DNA from: Balanoglossus misakiensis
Lineage: Eukaryota; Hemichordata
Assembly (NCBI GenBank): GCA_040954595.2
Contig: CM082595.2
Location: 744,001 to 808,000 of the forward strand
Length of the DNA stretch: 64,000 bases
Direction of reading: 5' to 3'
Of this stretch, positions 51,246 to 63,906 are shown piece by piece. A program made the position numbers and the translations under genes. The notes under the pieces are model-generated. The model saw nothing but the letters and a program-made list of their open reading frames with translations. It did no database searches and was not told the DNA's origin. Position 1 is the first letter of the stretch. Every line of letters begins with the position of its first letter.

Positions 51246-51535
51246 AGTTAAAGAGATCCTGTAATATCAATTCTCAAGTTGACTGTTGTGGATCATTGGC
51301 GTCAATCGTAGAAATTAAAATTGAATTGCGATAAATATCCTAGTAAAATAGAATACATGTAGATGTGAAAGTTCCTACGCAATTTTAAGTCATACATATT
51401 ATTTATTCACATTTATCTCTTAGTTTATTTGTACATTGTTGTAGACTGATGTGCTGTTGTTTTTCAAAGAATATTAACACGAGACAATTTACAATCAATA
51501 TCGCTTAAGTACTAATTGTACTAACGAAAACGATA

Positions 51536-51541
51536 AATAAA
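51536..51541 (+). terminator. Poly(A) signal AATAAA, P450 A
   Basis: Canonical AATAAA 291 nt after the stop codon and before the promoter region of P450 B. Confidence 0.65.
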
Positions 51542-51726
51542 ATTGGATTTCATTACAACAGATGTGCATTCGTCTTACGATTTTCTTCGGTCTTTATAGA
51601 TGAGAAAAGAAATTTGCAGGCTACCGTGGATTGCCTGCTACTGTTTCTCTGATTTCTCACCAATTTTTTTCTCTCGGAAAATTGAAAGTTGGTCACTCGA
51701 CACCCACTTGGAAAGATGAGACACTA

Positions 51727-51734
51727 TGACGTCA
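51727..51734 (+). promoter_or_regulatory. CRE-like palindrome TGACGTCA upstream of P450 B
   Basis: A full cAMP-response-element palindrome 145 bp before the ATG, with a near-match TGACGTCT at 51748-51755. CREB/ATF-family control is possible. This is motif evidence only. Confidence 0.35.
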
Positions 51735-51878
51735 CTCGCCTACGCCATGACGTCTTCACGCTGAACATTACCGGAGTAGTTAATATTCATGAGTTGAATG
51801 AACATAAAGGAAAGTATTCGAAAAGATGCATTAGCTGCATACAAAGAGCCGTAAAGAGACCCAGACAGCGTTGACAAG

Positions 51879-54692
51879 ATGAGCGTCCTTGCTGAGTGTT
51901 TCGAAGTCCACACCATACTGATTTTCCTCGTCACCTTTCTCCTGTACTTCTGTTTCATCAAGACGTCCAATGGGTCAAGTCGGTTACCCCCCGGCCCACG
52001 GGGACTCCCAGTTATCGGTCACCTCATCCAAATGGGTGAAAGGCCGCACATGAAATTCGCCAAATGGTCCAAGCAATTCGGTGACGTGTTCAGTATTCGC
52101 ATGGGTGGTCATTTGGTGGTTGTGTTGAACGGCTACGATGCGGTCCGAGAGGCACTGTCTAAGAAGGCGACGTCATTCTCTGGTCGACCAGCTTGGATGA
52201 ATCGGCGTTCCCTTGGCGACAGAGGTAAGACTACGATCGACCTTAAGACTGACAATCGGACACATATATGTTGTATTGGATATACAGTATCATGGTCGGA
52301 CATTTGACGAGGGTTACTTCCTCTGGGGTAGGGGAGATTGTTGAAGATTAATATCCGAATAAGACGTGGCAAACCGGAAATTGAACCGACTTCATCTCGA
52401 TTATATTACATACGCAATGACTGACGTAAACCCGAGACTTTTCTGGGTCGAAATTAAATTTGACATTTGCCCATGCAGCGAAACACTACTAACTAATTTA
52501 TTTCCCTTTTTCGTTGCCATGACTGTACAAGCTCATTTTCCCATTTTAATGAAACTCGGAACTGATTTTTTTCCGTGAGAATATCGACTTTACCATGAGC
52601 GAAACCCGTTGATCATGTTGATAGTGTCACATAGAAACTGACAACACTGAAATCAACTTTCACAACTGGGGTGATATAAATTGCGATTTTTTTCTTCTTC
52701 TTTATGAAATCATTACCACAAGAGCCATTTCGTTTGGTTATGGTTCTCTCTCATTATGTCCATGCACTGGATAAACGAGGTGAAAGTCTGTGTAACTTAA
52801 TCTTCTATAATTCCGCGATGTTTGACCCCACCAGTTGAGGACGTAGGTCGCGGGGTCTTTAGCCTTCATTCCCATGTCTTCCAAGCTCACACTAAAACCA
52901 AACTGAAGAGACAAACAAGCGGCAGCTGGGCTCCATTTATTTGTCTGAAACTCGTCCGGGGAAAGCCCGACATTTGACCGCTAACATTCCACTGCTTTGA
53001 TTTACACCGGAGGTTCTAAGTCTTTGTGGTTCTTCCGGGCAATTCAGGATTCCAGTCGTGGGCATTCATGCATGTCCTACGATTGTTGTCATTATTCTCA
53101 GGCAACTGCACAATTGAAACAGCCAAGAGTGCGCATAATTGATCTGCACGTAACAGCGAGTGTGGAAAGTCGTATTCAAGTTAATATCAACCCGTTCAGT
53201 TTTGGGAGATTTTTTTCCTTGTGCTTCAGCTTAATGCGATACTGTATATAGAGAGACAGAAAATTCTCACTGCTTTGTCCCTCCCTCCATTTTATTTCTT
53301 CAGGCATCGTCAATACAACAGGCAAGCCATGGAAAGAGCAGCGCAAATTTGCTCTTCGAACTCTGCATAGTTTAGGAATGGGCAAAGAAGCTCTTGAAGA
53401 GGTCATGTTACAAGAAGTCGAGTTTGTCGTGAAAGCGTTCCAGGAGACAGAAGGCGAAATCTTCGATCCCAGTCACGTGCTCCAGAAGGCGATTTCCAAT
53501 GTCATATCAACTGTCGTATTTGGTCATCGCTTCGATTATGAAGATGGATTCTTCTGCAAGTTACTGCAAGATATGGATAAGATGTTCGAAAACACAGTGG
53601 GTGCGCTGTTGATTGATCTCTTTCCCAAGCTTGTCCATATTGCGGGTTTAATAGACCCCGCCACTCCGAAGTTCAGAGCTTGCGTGAAAGCCTTGGAAGG
53701 GAAGATTGACGAATGCAAAGCTAGTAGTTCAACTGATTCCCTCGAAGATGGAGGTCGGAACAGCTTCATCAAGGCATATCTGGAGAACATCGAAAACAAC
53801 GCCGGGAACGAGGATTCGACTTTCAAAGATGACTATCATCTCTCTGAGGTTGTCATGGAGTTATTTTTCGGTGGGACTGACACATCCCTGACGACTTTGC
53901 AGTGGGCGTTTATGTTCATGCTGGAGAACCCGGATGTTCAAGAGAAAGTACAGGACGAAATCGATCGGGTTGTTGGCAGAGATCGACAGCCACGCTGGTC
54001 AGACAAATCCCAGATGCCCTATACAGAGGCAACTATCTTAGAATTCCAGCGAGTGAATCCAGTCCTGCCTCTGGCCGTGCCACATGCCACAATAGAAGAC
54101 ATCGAATTTCGAGACTACTTCATCCCTAAAGGAACGATGGTCTTCATGAATTTGTATTCGGTGTCCAGAGATGAGCGCTACTGGAAAAATCCTGCCGAAT
54201 TCGATCCGGAACATTTTCTTAATGAAGATGGCGAGGTTGTGAAGAGTGACGTTTCACTTCCATTTTCCGCAGGTGAAGTGTTTTTTTTTAACTTTTCGCG
54301 CAAAAGTCGTTCATCCGCATCTTACAAGTGAAAGAAACAAAACGAAAGGGCCCCTGGGAAACCTTCAGCAACATGTACCGGTACACGTGGGCGATTGAAT
54401 CGACGAGAGATCGAAATGAAAAAGTTTGAGAAAAAAAAAAACGTAGGGAACACGTACTAGCTAAACAACTGAATTTCTTGAGCAATAACGTATATTCTCT
54501 TACCTTTCAGGTAGCCGTGAGTGTCTTGGTACTCAGCTCGCGAAACCAGAACTCTTCGTTTTTTTCACCCGTCTCTTACAGAAGTTCACCTTCGCCAAAG
54601 TTGAAGAGTCAACGAAGCTGAACTTTGAAGGAGTCCTCTCAACTGTCTACCGCCCTCGTCCGTTCAAGCTACGAGTTATCAAGCGCGTTTGA
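51879..54692 (+). CDS. Cytochrome P450, CYP2-like (P450 B), 3 coding exons
   Basis: Exons 51879-52224, 53304-54272 and 54511-54692 give 498 residues, all with GT/AG introns. An N-terminal anchor (about residues 10-27) is followed by SSRLPPGPRGLPVIG. Helix C has WKEQR. Helix I is canonical GGTDTS (305-310). ExxR is EFQR (362-365), followed by the PHATIEDIEFRDYFIPKGT segment typical of CYP2. The haem loop FSAGSRECLG has Cys443 and is split by the last intron at the same place as in P450 A. The middle exon is fused relative to P450 A: the intron after the PHE triplet of A is absent here. It is a membrane-bound monooxygenase of unknown substrate. The ends of A and B are diverged, so the duplication is not very recent. 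Confidence 0.9.
52225..53303 (+). other. P450 B intron 1
   Basis: A 1.08-kb intron from donor GTAAGA to acceptor TTCTTCAG. I see nothing recognisable within it. Confidence 0.8.
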
Positions 54693-55287
54693 ACTTGAAG
54701 ATGCCACGACCAGCCTGAAATCCCTTGTAATGTTTACTCTTCGTCTGCATCCAGTAGGAAGTACCGATAACGCGATAGTACGATTCGAAACCACGACCTA
54801 TGGCTAGCTATGGGTGCCATTGCTCAGAACGCACGTGCACTGGCCACGTCATCGAATGTCACATACCTAAACAGCATATTGTATATGCAACTGACACTTC
54901 AAAGGACGCAGCACTGTCATGAGACGTCTTAAGACATACGCCTATTCATTATTCCACTGTAATGTTTATCGGTGGCTGAAATATTGGTCCAAACACGGTC
55001 CCTCTCGTTCAATCATTCATATACACAGTAAACACAGCTGGGCAACAGCGCCCTCTATAGTCAGAAGCGCAAACACTATCAAACCAAGATGGCGCTGAAA
55101 TTTTTCGGACTCCTCAGGCCAGAGTTCATGTGCAAACTTTCGAATTAACAGAGCAATCTACTCCAAATTCATCAACAGTAACACTGGTTATTACATGAGC
55201 AGGGTATTATAGTACTAATACATTATATAAGAATCTGAGTAGCAGTGTTGACCTCATGATTATACTGAACCAATGATAAGGGCTTGA

Positions 55288-55293
55288 AATAAA
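55288..55293 (+). terminator. Poly(A) signal AATAAA, P450 B
   Basis: First canonical + strand AATAAA after the P450 B stop (596 nt downstream). It lies only about 32 bp from the minus-strand signal that could end the TARDBP transcript. Confidence 0.45.
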
Positions 55294-55299
55294 AGTCGA

Positions 55300-58200
55300 C
55301 ACAAGAGATCTAAATGAATTGAACTTTATTTTCCTAAACAGACTGGAAGGATTCAAAAGTTGTACATAGTTCATTGTACAAATGATCATCTTTTTTGACA
55401 CGTCAATTTGCTCTGCTGACAGAAACATTACTGCTATAGGAGCATTACTTCTGCTCACATAGTGATGGTAGAGGTGGAGTAAATGTCACAACTATCGAGT
55501 TGCTTGCCATTTTGGCTTTTGTTTCACATATATAACTGTGTGGAAGTTTGATATATACAATATTCAGAGTATTAAATCATTCAGCTGTATGCCAGTGTTA
55601 AGTACTTACCTCAAATGTTTTGTGTTGAGTACAGCCATACTTGTGTGGTCACTATGAAAGCATGAATGATGCGTGCCTACAGAACTAGATATGAAATTAA
55701 TAATATTTCCAGATGTATGGCTGTATGAGGTGTGGCTGATTCTTGGGTGAAGTCAATGCTTTGTATATGAATGTGCTTTTATGAGTGTGCGGTATGCATG
55801 CAAGAGGTATCTGTGTGTATATGCATGAGTGTCACAGTACTGTAATGTGATTTGCAATGTGTACAAGTGTGCATGCACGCTACTACAAGACTGGTACAAC
55901 TATGTACACATACATATACAGTATTTATACATGCCTAAGCAATTTCTCAGCACAACCACATGTGTATATACCACACGACTGTAGCGTACAATACAGTCTA
56001 TGCACATAACATAACACACAATCAGACTCGCCAATGAAGTTGAAATAACCGATAACGACTCATTTATTCTCATATATCCAAACACCCCTGCACACATGAT
56101 CTGTTATTTATACAATCGTGTCACACACATGACACCCTTACAGAATGATACAAGCACAAACAATCCTCAAAAAAATGTTTCATTCAAACTTGCTTCGACT
56201 ACTCTCATCTTAAACTCTCTGCGACACAACTCTATCAGCCAAACATTCTCTTCAGCCAAGGTTTCATTTTTACCTTATACAAATTTCCCTTTTTTTCTTT
56301 TGTCAGAGTCACTCTACGAGAATAGGGCATAGTTGAAGCAGGTTTCTTGGTTACAGTTTCTCAATGCTGAAAGATTTTAACTCTACATAAATAAAGGACC
56401 TAATATATTAGTTACTAGTTGAAATTATGAAAACAAATGAGTTAATACACACTACAATACGTCCATACCATCAATACTTCAATAACACTTCATTACAAAA
56501 TTCAAAATTACCTTATTGTATCTTAAAGAATTTATGTTTTAAAAGTACAGCATCACTCATCAAAATCCACATACATAGCCATTCTTCCAGAAGTTCTATG
56601 CAACAAGAATGGGACAAACTCAACTTTCACAAAGAAAGATTTAAGGTCGTACGCACCTCAGGGAGTTTATCAGAACAATGAGAGTTACCAAAACCTTTCA
56701 ATTCTTTGCTTCATTAAAGTTTGCGAAGTCTTGTTGACTGTTCACAGTCTTCTTTCATAAAAATCATTAAGGAGTTAAGAAAACAGAGAGATTGGCGGCC
56801 ATTTTGAATTTTAAATTTGAGACAACAATTTGGCCCTCTCATTTTCATTTGAAATTGTCAGAGAGAATAGACCCAAGTTGCCTTGAGCAAAATAAGACTT
56901 CGAGGCACGTACTACCTTAACGAAAAATTCAAATATACAGCAATCTCACAATCGCAAAAGGTCAAACTCAATCACTGTCTTCTGCCAAGCAAACACTCGC
57001 TTAGGATCCAGTCTTCAAACCAGTAACACTCATCATCATCTCAGTCTCCCGCAACTGACCTCTGGACGACCCGTAATGACCCTTTTCGAATCAGCATTCG
57101 TCAAGTTTCACACATCAAAATGGCAAAGGGTGAAATGAAACTGCAGCTTATCATAAATTTTAACAATATCATGGCAGTACACAAAATCCCCCAGGGCATT
57201 CAATACAATGCTGCATTATCACTATGAACATGGCCACTTTCAATGACAAAAGTTTAGATTTTGTATCTTACTCTAACCTTCAATGACAGAAAAACCCCTT
57301 TCTATATACAGTGGATAAATATGAATAAATGAGCTACGTGGTGATCCAGATAAATTATTTGTTTGTATTTCCAGTAATCACTCACCAGTATCTCATATAT
57401 ACAACACTGGCAAATCTCATCCCCACTCTCACAGAGAAAGCAATCCTTTTTAGAGAACAGACAACCTTTCTTCCCATCAAACTTTTCCAGAGCAGACAAA
57501 ACCCAATCAGTCCTTTCCGGAACAGACACTCTTTCTTTCCAGTATCCAAAGCAACCAGCTCTCGTATTTTTCTCTCCCCCATCAAACTCATCCCACACTC
57601 CAAACTCAGTGAGAGGTGAACACTTATCACTTGCCAATGCTTTACACTCAGTATAAAAAATAAACAGAATATTCTCCCCAACACTTATAAGATACACCAC
57701 AATCAAAAAGCATGTCAGTCTTTCATCAGATAACATCACACTGAAAAGTGACACATTCAACCTTAAACCACGTGAACTGTACTCTAGTATTTTCACAAAC
57801 TGTTCTAAATAAAATCAAACTGTGAGATTGGTATTTTAAAATTGACCTACACAAGAGGGAATTGGACTTGCGTTAATTTACAGCTAGCCTCTGCAGAGTT
57901 GAATTATTTCCCAGAACGTTTTATATAACTCTGACAAGATTCACGACAAAGTTATTGACTTACGTTCATACACAAAAACTCACAAACTGTTTCTCAAAAA
58001 ATACATATAAAATCTTATCACACATACAATGTGCTCTTGATGGGCTTTAGTCTATCGTGGCATTTTAATTAAATTTAATCAGGGGAATTTAATGTTTAAC
58101 ATTTATGCTACCCCACTTAGATTTTTTTAGTACTATTTCATTTTGTTAGAATAGTTACGAGAATTTCAACTAAATTTGGAGTGATTATGATGCACAAGAT

Positions 58201-58368
58201 ATGCAAAAGATATACATTAATGAAAGTGGATAATTTGAAATTTAGATTTCTACTTTACAGACTTTTCTGTACACATATGTGCTGAAACACAAATTTTGTT
58301 TTCATTGAAATTATATACCTACAATTTTGGAAGGGAACAACTGAGCAGTGATTTCAAAGTTTGGTTGT
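55300..58368 (-). other. Presumed long 3' UTR of TARDBP
   Basis: About 3 kb with no recognisable coding sequence between the TARDBP stop and minus-strand AATAAA signals at 56068-56063 (proximal) and 55330-55325 (distal). Vertebrate TARDBP also has a multi-kilobase 3' UTR with alternative poly(A) sites. The transcript extent is inferred. Confidence 0.45.
55900..56135 (-). promoter_or_regulatory. UG-rich stretch in TARDBP 3' UTR (candidate TDP-43 binding region)
   Basis: On the minus strand this is rich in GTGTG, TGTGTGTT and GTGTGTGAC-like runs, surrounding the AATAAA at 56063-56068. TDP-43 is known to bind UG-rich RNA and to bind its own 3' UTR in mammals. Function here is inference. Confidence 0.4.
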
Positions 58369-61110
58369 CTACCATCCACCAGTTTTTCCCGTACCCTGAC
58401 TGTAGAATCCCTCCCCCACTCCAACCTGTCCTCCCCCTCCTTGGTTCATGCTTCCATCCCCCATCCCTCCCTGGGGCCCTCCCCACCCCAGAGACTGCTG
58501 AGTTGACCCAAACCCTGTGTTCCCAGTGTTCTGTCCTTGTCCCTGTCCCTGGTTCTGACCACCCCCTTGGCCAGTGCCTTGCATACTTCCCATCATGCCT
58601 TGCATACCCATCATCCCCCAGCCGGACTGGCTGAGCGCTGCCTGGGCAGCAGCCACCATAGCCGGGTTGATCTGAAAACCACCCATGTTAATGGTACCTG
58701 GCATACCTGCACCCATACCTCCGGAATTTCCAGCACCCATTCCTTGGTTTCCACCTCCCATTCCTTGGTTAAATCCACCCTTACCGAACCCACCTTGATT
58801 TGAATCTCGGTTTCCTGCAACAAAACAAAACACTTCCATGTCAATCACTGTCAAGCTCTCAACAAGCACTTGAAAGTTTCTGATGCGTAAGGCCTGTCCG
58901 TTCACCAAGCATTTGATCATGAGGACACCAGGTTCAGGAACCATGAAATAATGATGACTAGAGAAGCATTGAATGGTGCATTAAAGGCTTAACCCTTTCA
59001 CCCCCAGTTCCCTCTTCAGAGGTCCAACCTTACTATAGAAAACAATAGGTTTGGACTGAACCATGCTGGTGAAAGGGTTAAAGAGTGCATTCAAAGTCAA
59101 TTGCTGTCTAAGCAAAGAACTCCACACATGCCAAGCAGGATTAAACAGTGAGCAGACTCTCTCTCTATTAAAAGCAGTTGCCATTTCTCTTTGTGAAAGT
59201 TGTGCAGGTGCCATGGAAGGACGAGAAGGCAAGCAGAGGAAGGAAAACAGGCAGTGTTTGAATTTTCTTGCAAATACAGGTTAAAATCTCTACCAATCAT
59301 TAAAGGTAAAAGTCACCAATGTACTTTGTTGTCCACACCTAACCCCATTCTTGCAAGAAACTTCAGACCAAACTATTGATAAGTATACAATGGGATTACA
59401 CTTTACAGGAGACGGAGAGAATCCAGTAGAATATCAGAAGGGTTAGGGGGGGGGGGGGGTCACAAACACTAGTCTCCCTATCTTGACGATTTGTTTTCTC
59501 CATACCCTCATTCATTCCGCAATACAGGTAGACCCAACCCATACCTTGATGGTCCTGTCCTTTCATTTGGCCGTATCCCATTTGAGCGCCTTTACCTTGC
59601 CCGTAGCTCTTTGGTTCTGCGTTGCTCACATGAACACTGTTACCCTTGATGATCAGGTCGTCTCCACACAGGCTCTGCGCCACGTCGGGGTCTGCGAATG
59701 TTACAAAGGCGAAATAACGGAACGGCTTCGGGATGAAGACGTCGACCACTTCTCCAAAAGTGGAAAAGTACTGGAACAGGTCTTCTTTGGTGATGTCTTC
59801 TGTCACTCTGCCTACAAACACTTTTCTGTTTGAATTAGGAAGTGACATATCTCCCTGGAAACAGAAAAAGGATTTTCACGTTATGCAAGTCACCAATGCT
59901 ATTGCTTGGACACAGATGCAATGTATTATACCAGCACATCTGAGTCATTAAAATCATGTCAAGAAGGGAGCCAAATGTTTTTTCTCAAGTACTATTCAGA
60001 GGGATAATTTGCAAATTTGTAAAACACAGATTCAAGTGTCTAATTGCCCCAGATAACACTTAAAGGTAGAGTACTTTACCTTGGAATGTGGAATCTTGAC
60101 ATCACACCATCTGCCATCTATGCTGTGTCTCTGTGACATGACTTTACATTGTGTTTCATACTCTTTGAAACGGACAAATCCAAAACCTTTGGAGTTGCCT
60201 GTCTTGGGATCTTTTTTGACCTATAAAAAATAATGTATGAAGACACACATGGAAGTCAGATTTCTAAGGAACACTTAGCACTTCATCACTCAATATCAAC
60301 ACAACAGTGAGCTCATAATCTATAGTAGTTAAACAACCTCTGTGAATTATTTTATCAGAGTTGCAAGATCACTCTACCTGTGCCATAAGTAATTCTCCAA
60401 ACTGACTGAAGTATTCTTTGAGTTCATCTTCTGTAGTCTTCCAGGGTAGTCCGAGGACAATGAGATCTGTGCACTTTTGTTTATCTATCCTCCGTGTTTT
60501 CCCAACTGGTGTATCAAGGTTTTCTTCTGGTTTCCTTTTATTATCTGCAAGGGATATCAGGGATTCTTTATTTTTAGAAGTGGTAATGAAATGTACATGA
60601 ATGAAATATACACGTAAGTTGAAAGTGAAACGAGCAGTTGACAAGATCCGGGTGCTCAGTAGTTACAAATGAATGATTGGTAACTGGTCAAGTCAACCCA
60701 AACAATTCGGCCTCGAGTGAAATGACAATACTTTGACAGACTCGATTGATGTATGGATATTCGTCGAAGCTATTATTATGCAAATTTAAAATACCCAGGT
60801 TGCACACGTGTGGTGGCACAAGCGAACTCATTTCAGTCGACGCATATTTATACTTTGAAGGCGTAAACTGACCTTTGGGGAAAACTGCTAGGTAGATAGT
60901 GTCACTCCACATGCCGTCTGGTGGGTGTATAACTCCGTCAACCACTCTCAAACCGCGCATACCACCAGAATCCGGGTTTCTATAACGAAGCCCACAAGAG
61001 CCTGGAAATTGTGAGAGAATCGTCGACATCAAAATGCTGCCATCGTGCTCCAATGGCATTTCAATTTCTTCCTCGCCCTCGTCTTCTGCAACACGAATGT
61101 ATGCTGCCAT
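58369..61110 (-). CDS. TARDBP: TAR DNA-binding protein 43 (TDP-43), 5 coding exons
   Basis: Exons 61110-60873, 60544-60378, 60220-60080, 59854-59545 and 58814-58369 give 433 residues (human 414), all with GT/AG introns. The N-terminal domain (1-79; [22 protein letters not shown]) matches TDP-43's ubiquitin-like oligomerisation domain. A basic NLS follows (KRK at 82-84, KTRR at about 95-98). RRM1 has [11 protein letters not shown] and KGFGFVRF (146-153). RRM2 has KVFVGR (193-198) and RYFAFVTF (228-235). The Gly/Gln/Asn/Met-rich tail (286-433) carries the conserved helix [15 protein letters not shown] (from about 332) and ends in GGW. It is a nuclear RNA-binding protein that regulates splicing, 3' ends and RNA stability through UG-rich sites. 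Five coding exons match vertebrate TARDBP. The ATG has A at -3. Confidence 0.97.
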
Positions 61111-61651
61111 AGTTTGGTGTAGTTAGTGTCAAATATAATAAAGGACGGTGATTTTGTGGATAAACTAAGGGTTTCGGACTTCCTAAATTCCACAATATAC
61201 AGGGTGCTAATTTCAAGATGGCGGAATGACGAGTTTTACCCACAAAGCACCGCGCAATGACAGGTTGCTGGTGTTTGAGGGCGCATATTGGAACTTTAAG
61301 TTTTTCTTTCGACTGTATGGTTCTTAAATCTTCATTTTTGGGCAAATAAAACTGAGCTGGGTGGCTGAGTATTGTTCTGGATTGAACTAATGATATGTTG
61401 GACAGTATGAACAACGTTTTTTGATCATAATTTCACTGTCAAACAGTCCATGCCTCAGTGAGATTGTGTCCACTCCCCCCGAAATTGAATGTTTTTGATG
61501 GAGTGGGGTGGTGAAATGACTTTTCTTAAGGCAATCTTCTCATTGATAGATCCATCCATCCATCCATCCATCTGTATATTTGAATCTCATCAAATTCACA
61601 AGACGTTTATGATAAGCAAACCAGGAGAATTCTTCAGGATGCAATCAATCT
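61111..61651. other. Intergenic region between TARDBP 5' end and zinc-finger gene 3' end
   Basis: About 0.5 kb that should hold the TARDBP promoter and 5' UTR. I see no TATA box. It contains the ATCC microsatellite at 61550-61572. No coding sequence is recognisable. Confidence 0.5.
61550..61572. repeat. (ATCC)n microsatellite
   Basis: Five to six ATCC units, upstream of TARDBP. Confidence 0.85.
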
Positions 61652-61657
61652 TTTATT
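61652..61657 (-). terminator. Poly(A) signal AATAAA, zinc-finger gene
   Basis: Minus-strand AATAAA 486 nt past the stop codon. A nearer one lies at 61918-61923. Either would end the transcript before the TARDBP upstream region. Confidence 0.5.
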
Positions 61658-62142
61658 AACAAGGTACATTGTATCAGTATTAACCAAAACAAAGTTGTAG
61701 GTCTCAAGGCGAAAAACAGATAACAGAAGACATCAAATCATCTTCTAAACTGAAAAATAATAATAATAGCTATGAAAATCATGATCAAAATTCACAGAAT
61801 CCAATCACCAAAAGTAATAAATCATCATACATTTCAAATGTTAAATTGTTCTCAGTTTATGGTTTCAAAACTCAACAATCAAACTGGTGGTTTGACTAGA
61901 CCCTTGTATGAATTTAATTTATTTTTGAAAAGGCAAAACTTATTTGAGCTTCAACAAAATCTGTATGAATTCAAAAACACTTGTGAGTTACAATTACCGG
62001 GTTCACATGTACTATGAATCATCTTTAACATACTGTGAATATCAAGCAATAGTTGATCCACTGTTATTATTGTGGGTTTTAGATTTTTAGCACAAACATT
62101 GTGAATCTACAAAAGCCTTCTTTACTGTCCGAGTGCAACACT

Positions 62143-63906
62143 TTAAACTTGCATGTAATTGGGAGTAATTTCATCTAGATCGACTGTCGAAAGTGTCTGA
62201 TTATCCTGGATTCCTGCAGCTGCGCCTTCAACTATCTGTTGCTGTTCTTGTTGCACTGCATGTGTTGCAGCGACCGCTGCAGCTTCAGCTTGAGCTAGCA
62301 ACTGCTGGGCAGCCTCGACTTCATCAGCGTACTCGACACTGTGTTGCTGTTGTTCGTCGGTGTATTCCATGCCCTGCTGCGCTTCACTGATGTACTCCAC
62401 GGTTTGCTGTTGCTGCTCTGCATGCTGCTGCTGTTGATCTGCATATTCCACGTTCTGCTGCGGCTGTTCAGCAAACTCCACACTCTGCTGCTGCACCTGC
62501 TCTGCATACTCTACGGTCTGTTGCTGCTGCTGTTCTCCGTACTCAACATTCTGCTGCAGCTGTTCAGTGTACTCCACGTTCTGCTGTTGCTGCTCAGTAA
62601 ACTCGACATTTTGCTGCGACTGTTCCGTGTATTCAACATGTTGTTGCTGCTCTGTGAACTCCACGCCTTGCTGCGACTGTTCAGCATATTCGACATTCTG
62701 TTGTTGCTGTTCCACGTAATCCACTTTCTGCTGCGTCTGCTCAGTGACATACTCAATACTTTGCTGCTGTTCGCTGTAGTCAACACCGGCCTGCACAGCC
62801 ACTACGTCCTGCTCAGAAAACTGCTGTTGTTGCTCCTGGGTCACCTGCTGTGTCTGCACGTGAACGTAAGCCGTTGTCGCACCACCGACCTGCTGTTCGG
62901 CAAACTGCGCACCGGACACGACTTGCACTACTTCAGTGGTGCCGCCTGTTGGCTGGATGACGTTGCTGACAACCGACTGCACTGTTTCTGCCGGGAGCTG
63001 CTGCATGACCGCTGCGATGGGCTGACCGGCGCTGGTGACTACTTGTACGATGTTGCCGGCGTTATCCCCAGTGACATGCTGGATGATGCCGGCAGCTACT
63101 TCCGCACTGGAGATGGGAATGTGTGTGCCATCAATGATCTGCACATGGCCACCCTCAGCCATAGCTCCTTCCAAAGCAGCAACTGCCTCTGCACTGAGAG
63201 CCGCATCCGGATTATTCAGACTGGGATCTGGTTCGATGACGACCTTCACATTCTGTCCCTGGATTCTCACAGCTTTTTCCATCGGCCATGGAACCTGGAA
63301 AAGTTTTGAAGTAAGTGTCACAAATTATACAGGGTATACTTCTGTGGAATACTTCAGTAGTAAACACATATCAAAACATCACACTATTGAGTCTTTCTTT
63401 CCATGGATGATGTAAATGTAACATTGTTTCAAGAGCTACCTTTATGGTGACTGTCTCTTCAATGGGTGGGCCCATATCCAACTCTTCACCTTTTGCATGA
63501 TGCTTCTTCTCATGACCTCTCAGATAATCACTCCGAGTGAAGGAATTACCGCAGAACTTGCATCGATACAGTTTGGCTCCTACAAAATGGTAGAAAGAAT
63601 AATGCCCAAGATGATTTATCACATCTTTCATATCACCTAAGTATGACAGTGGTGGTGTTTGACTTGCTATGGGTAGGAGTACATTTGAATGTTTCATAAG
63701 TCATATAAGTAGCAGCATGTTACACTTACCAGTATGATAGATTAGATGTCTCTTATAGTCAATCACCGCGATGAATCTCTTATTACAGCCAGGCTTGGGA
63801 CAAACATACGGCGCTTCACCTTTATGGCGACGTTCATGATACGATCGGGAACTGCGACGACTGAATGTGGCTGAACAGAAGCGGCATTCGAGTTTGATCT
63901 TCCCAC
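62143..63906 (-). CDS. C2H2 zinc-finger protein with Gln-rich C-terminus (3' part, gene continues beyond window)
   Basis: Three 3' coding exons are visible: 63906-63730, 63579-63440 and 63294-62143; earlier exons lie outside. At least three C2H2 fingers are present: CRFC...H..RRH, CPKPGC...H..YH (a C-x4-C finger) and CKFC...H..KKH, the second joined to the third by a short TGAKLYR linker. The 383-residue last exon starts VPWPMEKAVRIQGQNVKVVIEP. It then has an Ala/Val-rich stretch (AEGGHVQIIDGTHIPISSAE, VVQVVSGAQF) and about 190 residues of imperfect repeats built on QQQxVEYxEQ, ending DEITPNYMQV. This suggests a DNA-binding transcription regulator with a Gln-rich activation or interaction domain. 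I do not recognise a specific orthologue. The 5' end is missing, so total length and finger number are unknown. Confidence 0.85.

Noticed and set aside
55207-56681. Several 60-85 residue open frames on both strands
   Set aside because: Short, low-complexity, without motifs, start context or splicing. Treated as 3' UTR.
57302-57796. 164-residue minus-strand open frame
   Set aside because: No recognisable domain, Cys/Phe/Ile-rich composition typical of AT-rich noncoding DNA, and it lies in the presumed TARDBP 3' UTR.
62341-63309. 322-residue plus-strand Leu-rich open frame
   Set aside because: It is the antisense shadow of the Gln-rich zinc-finger exon: CAG/CAA repeats read as CTG/TTG on the other strand.
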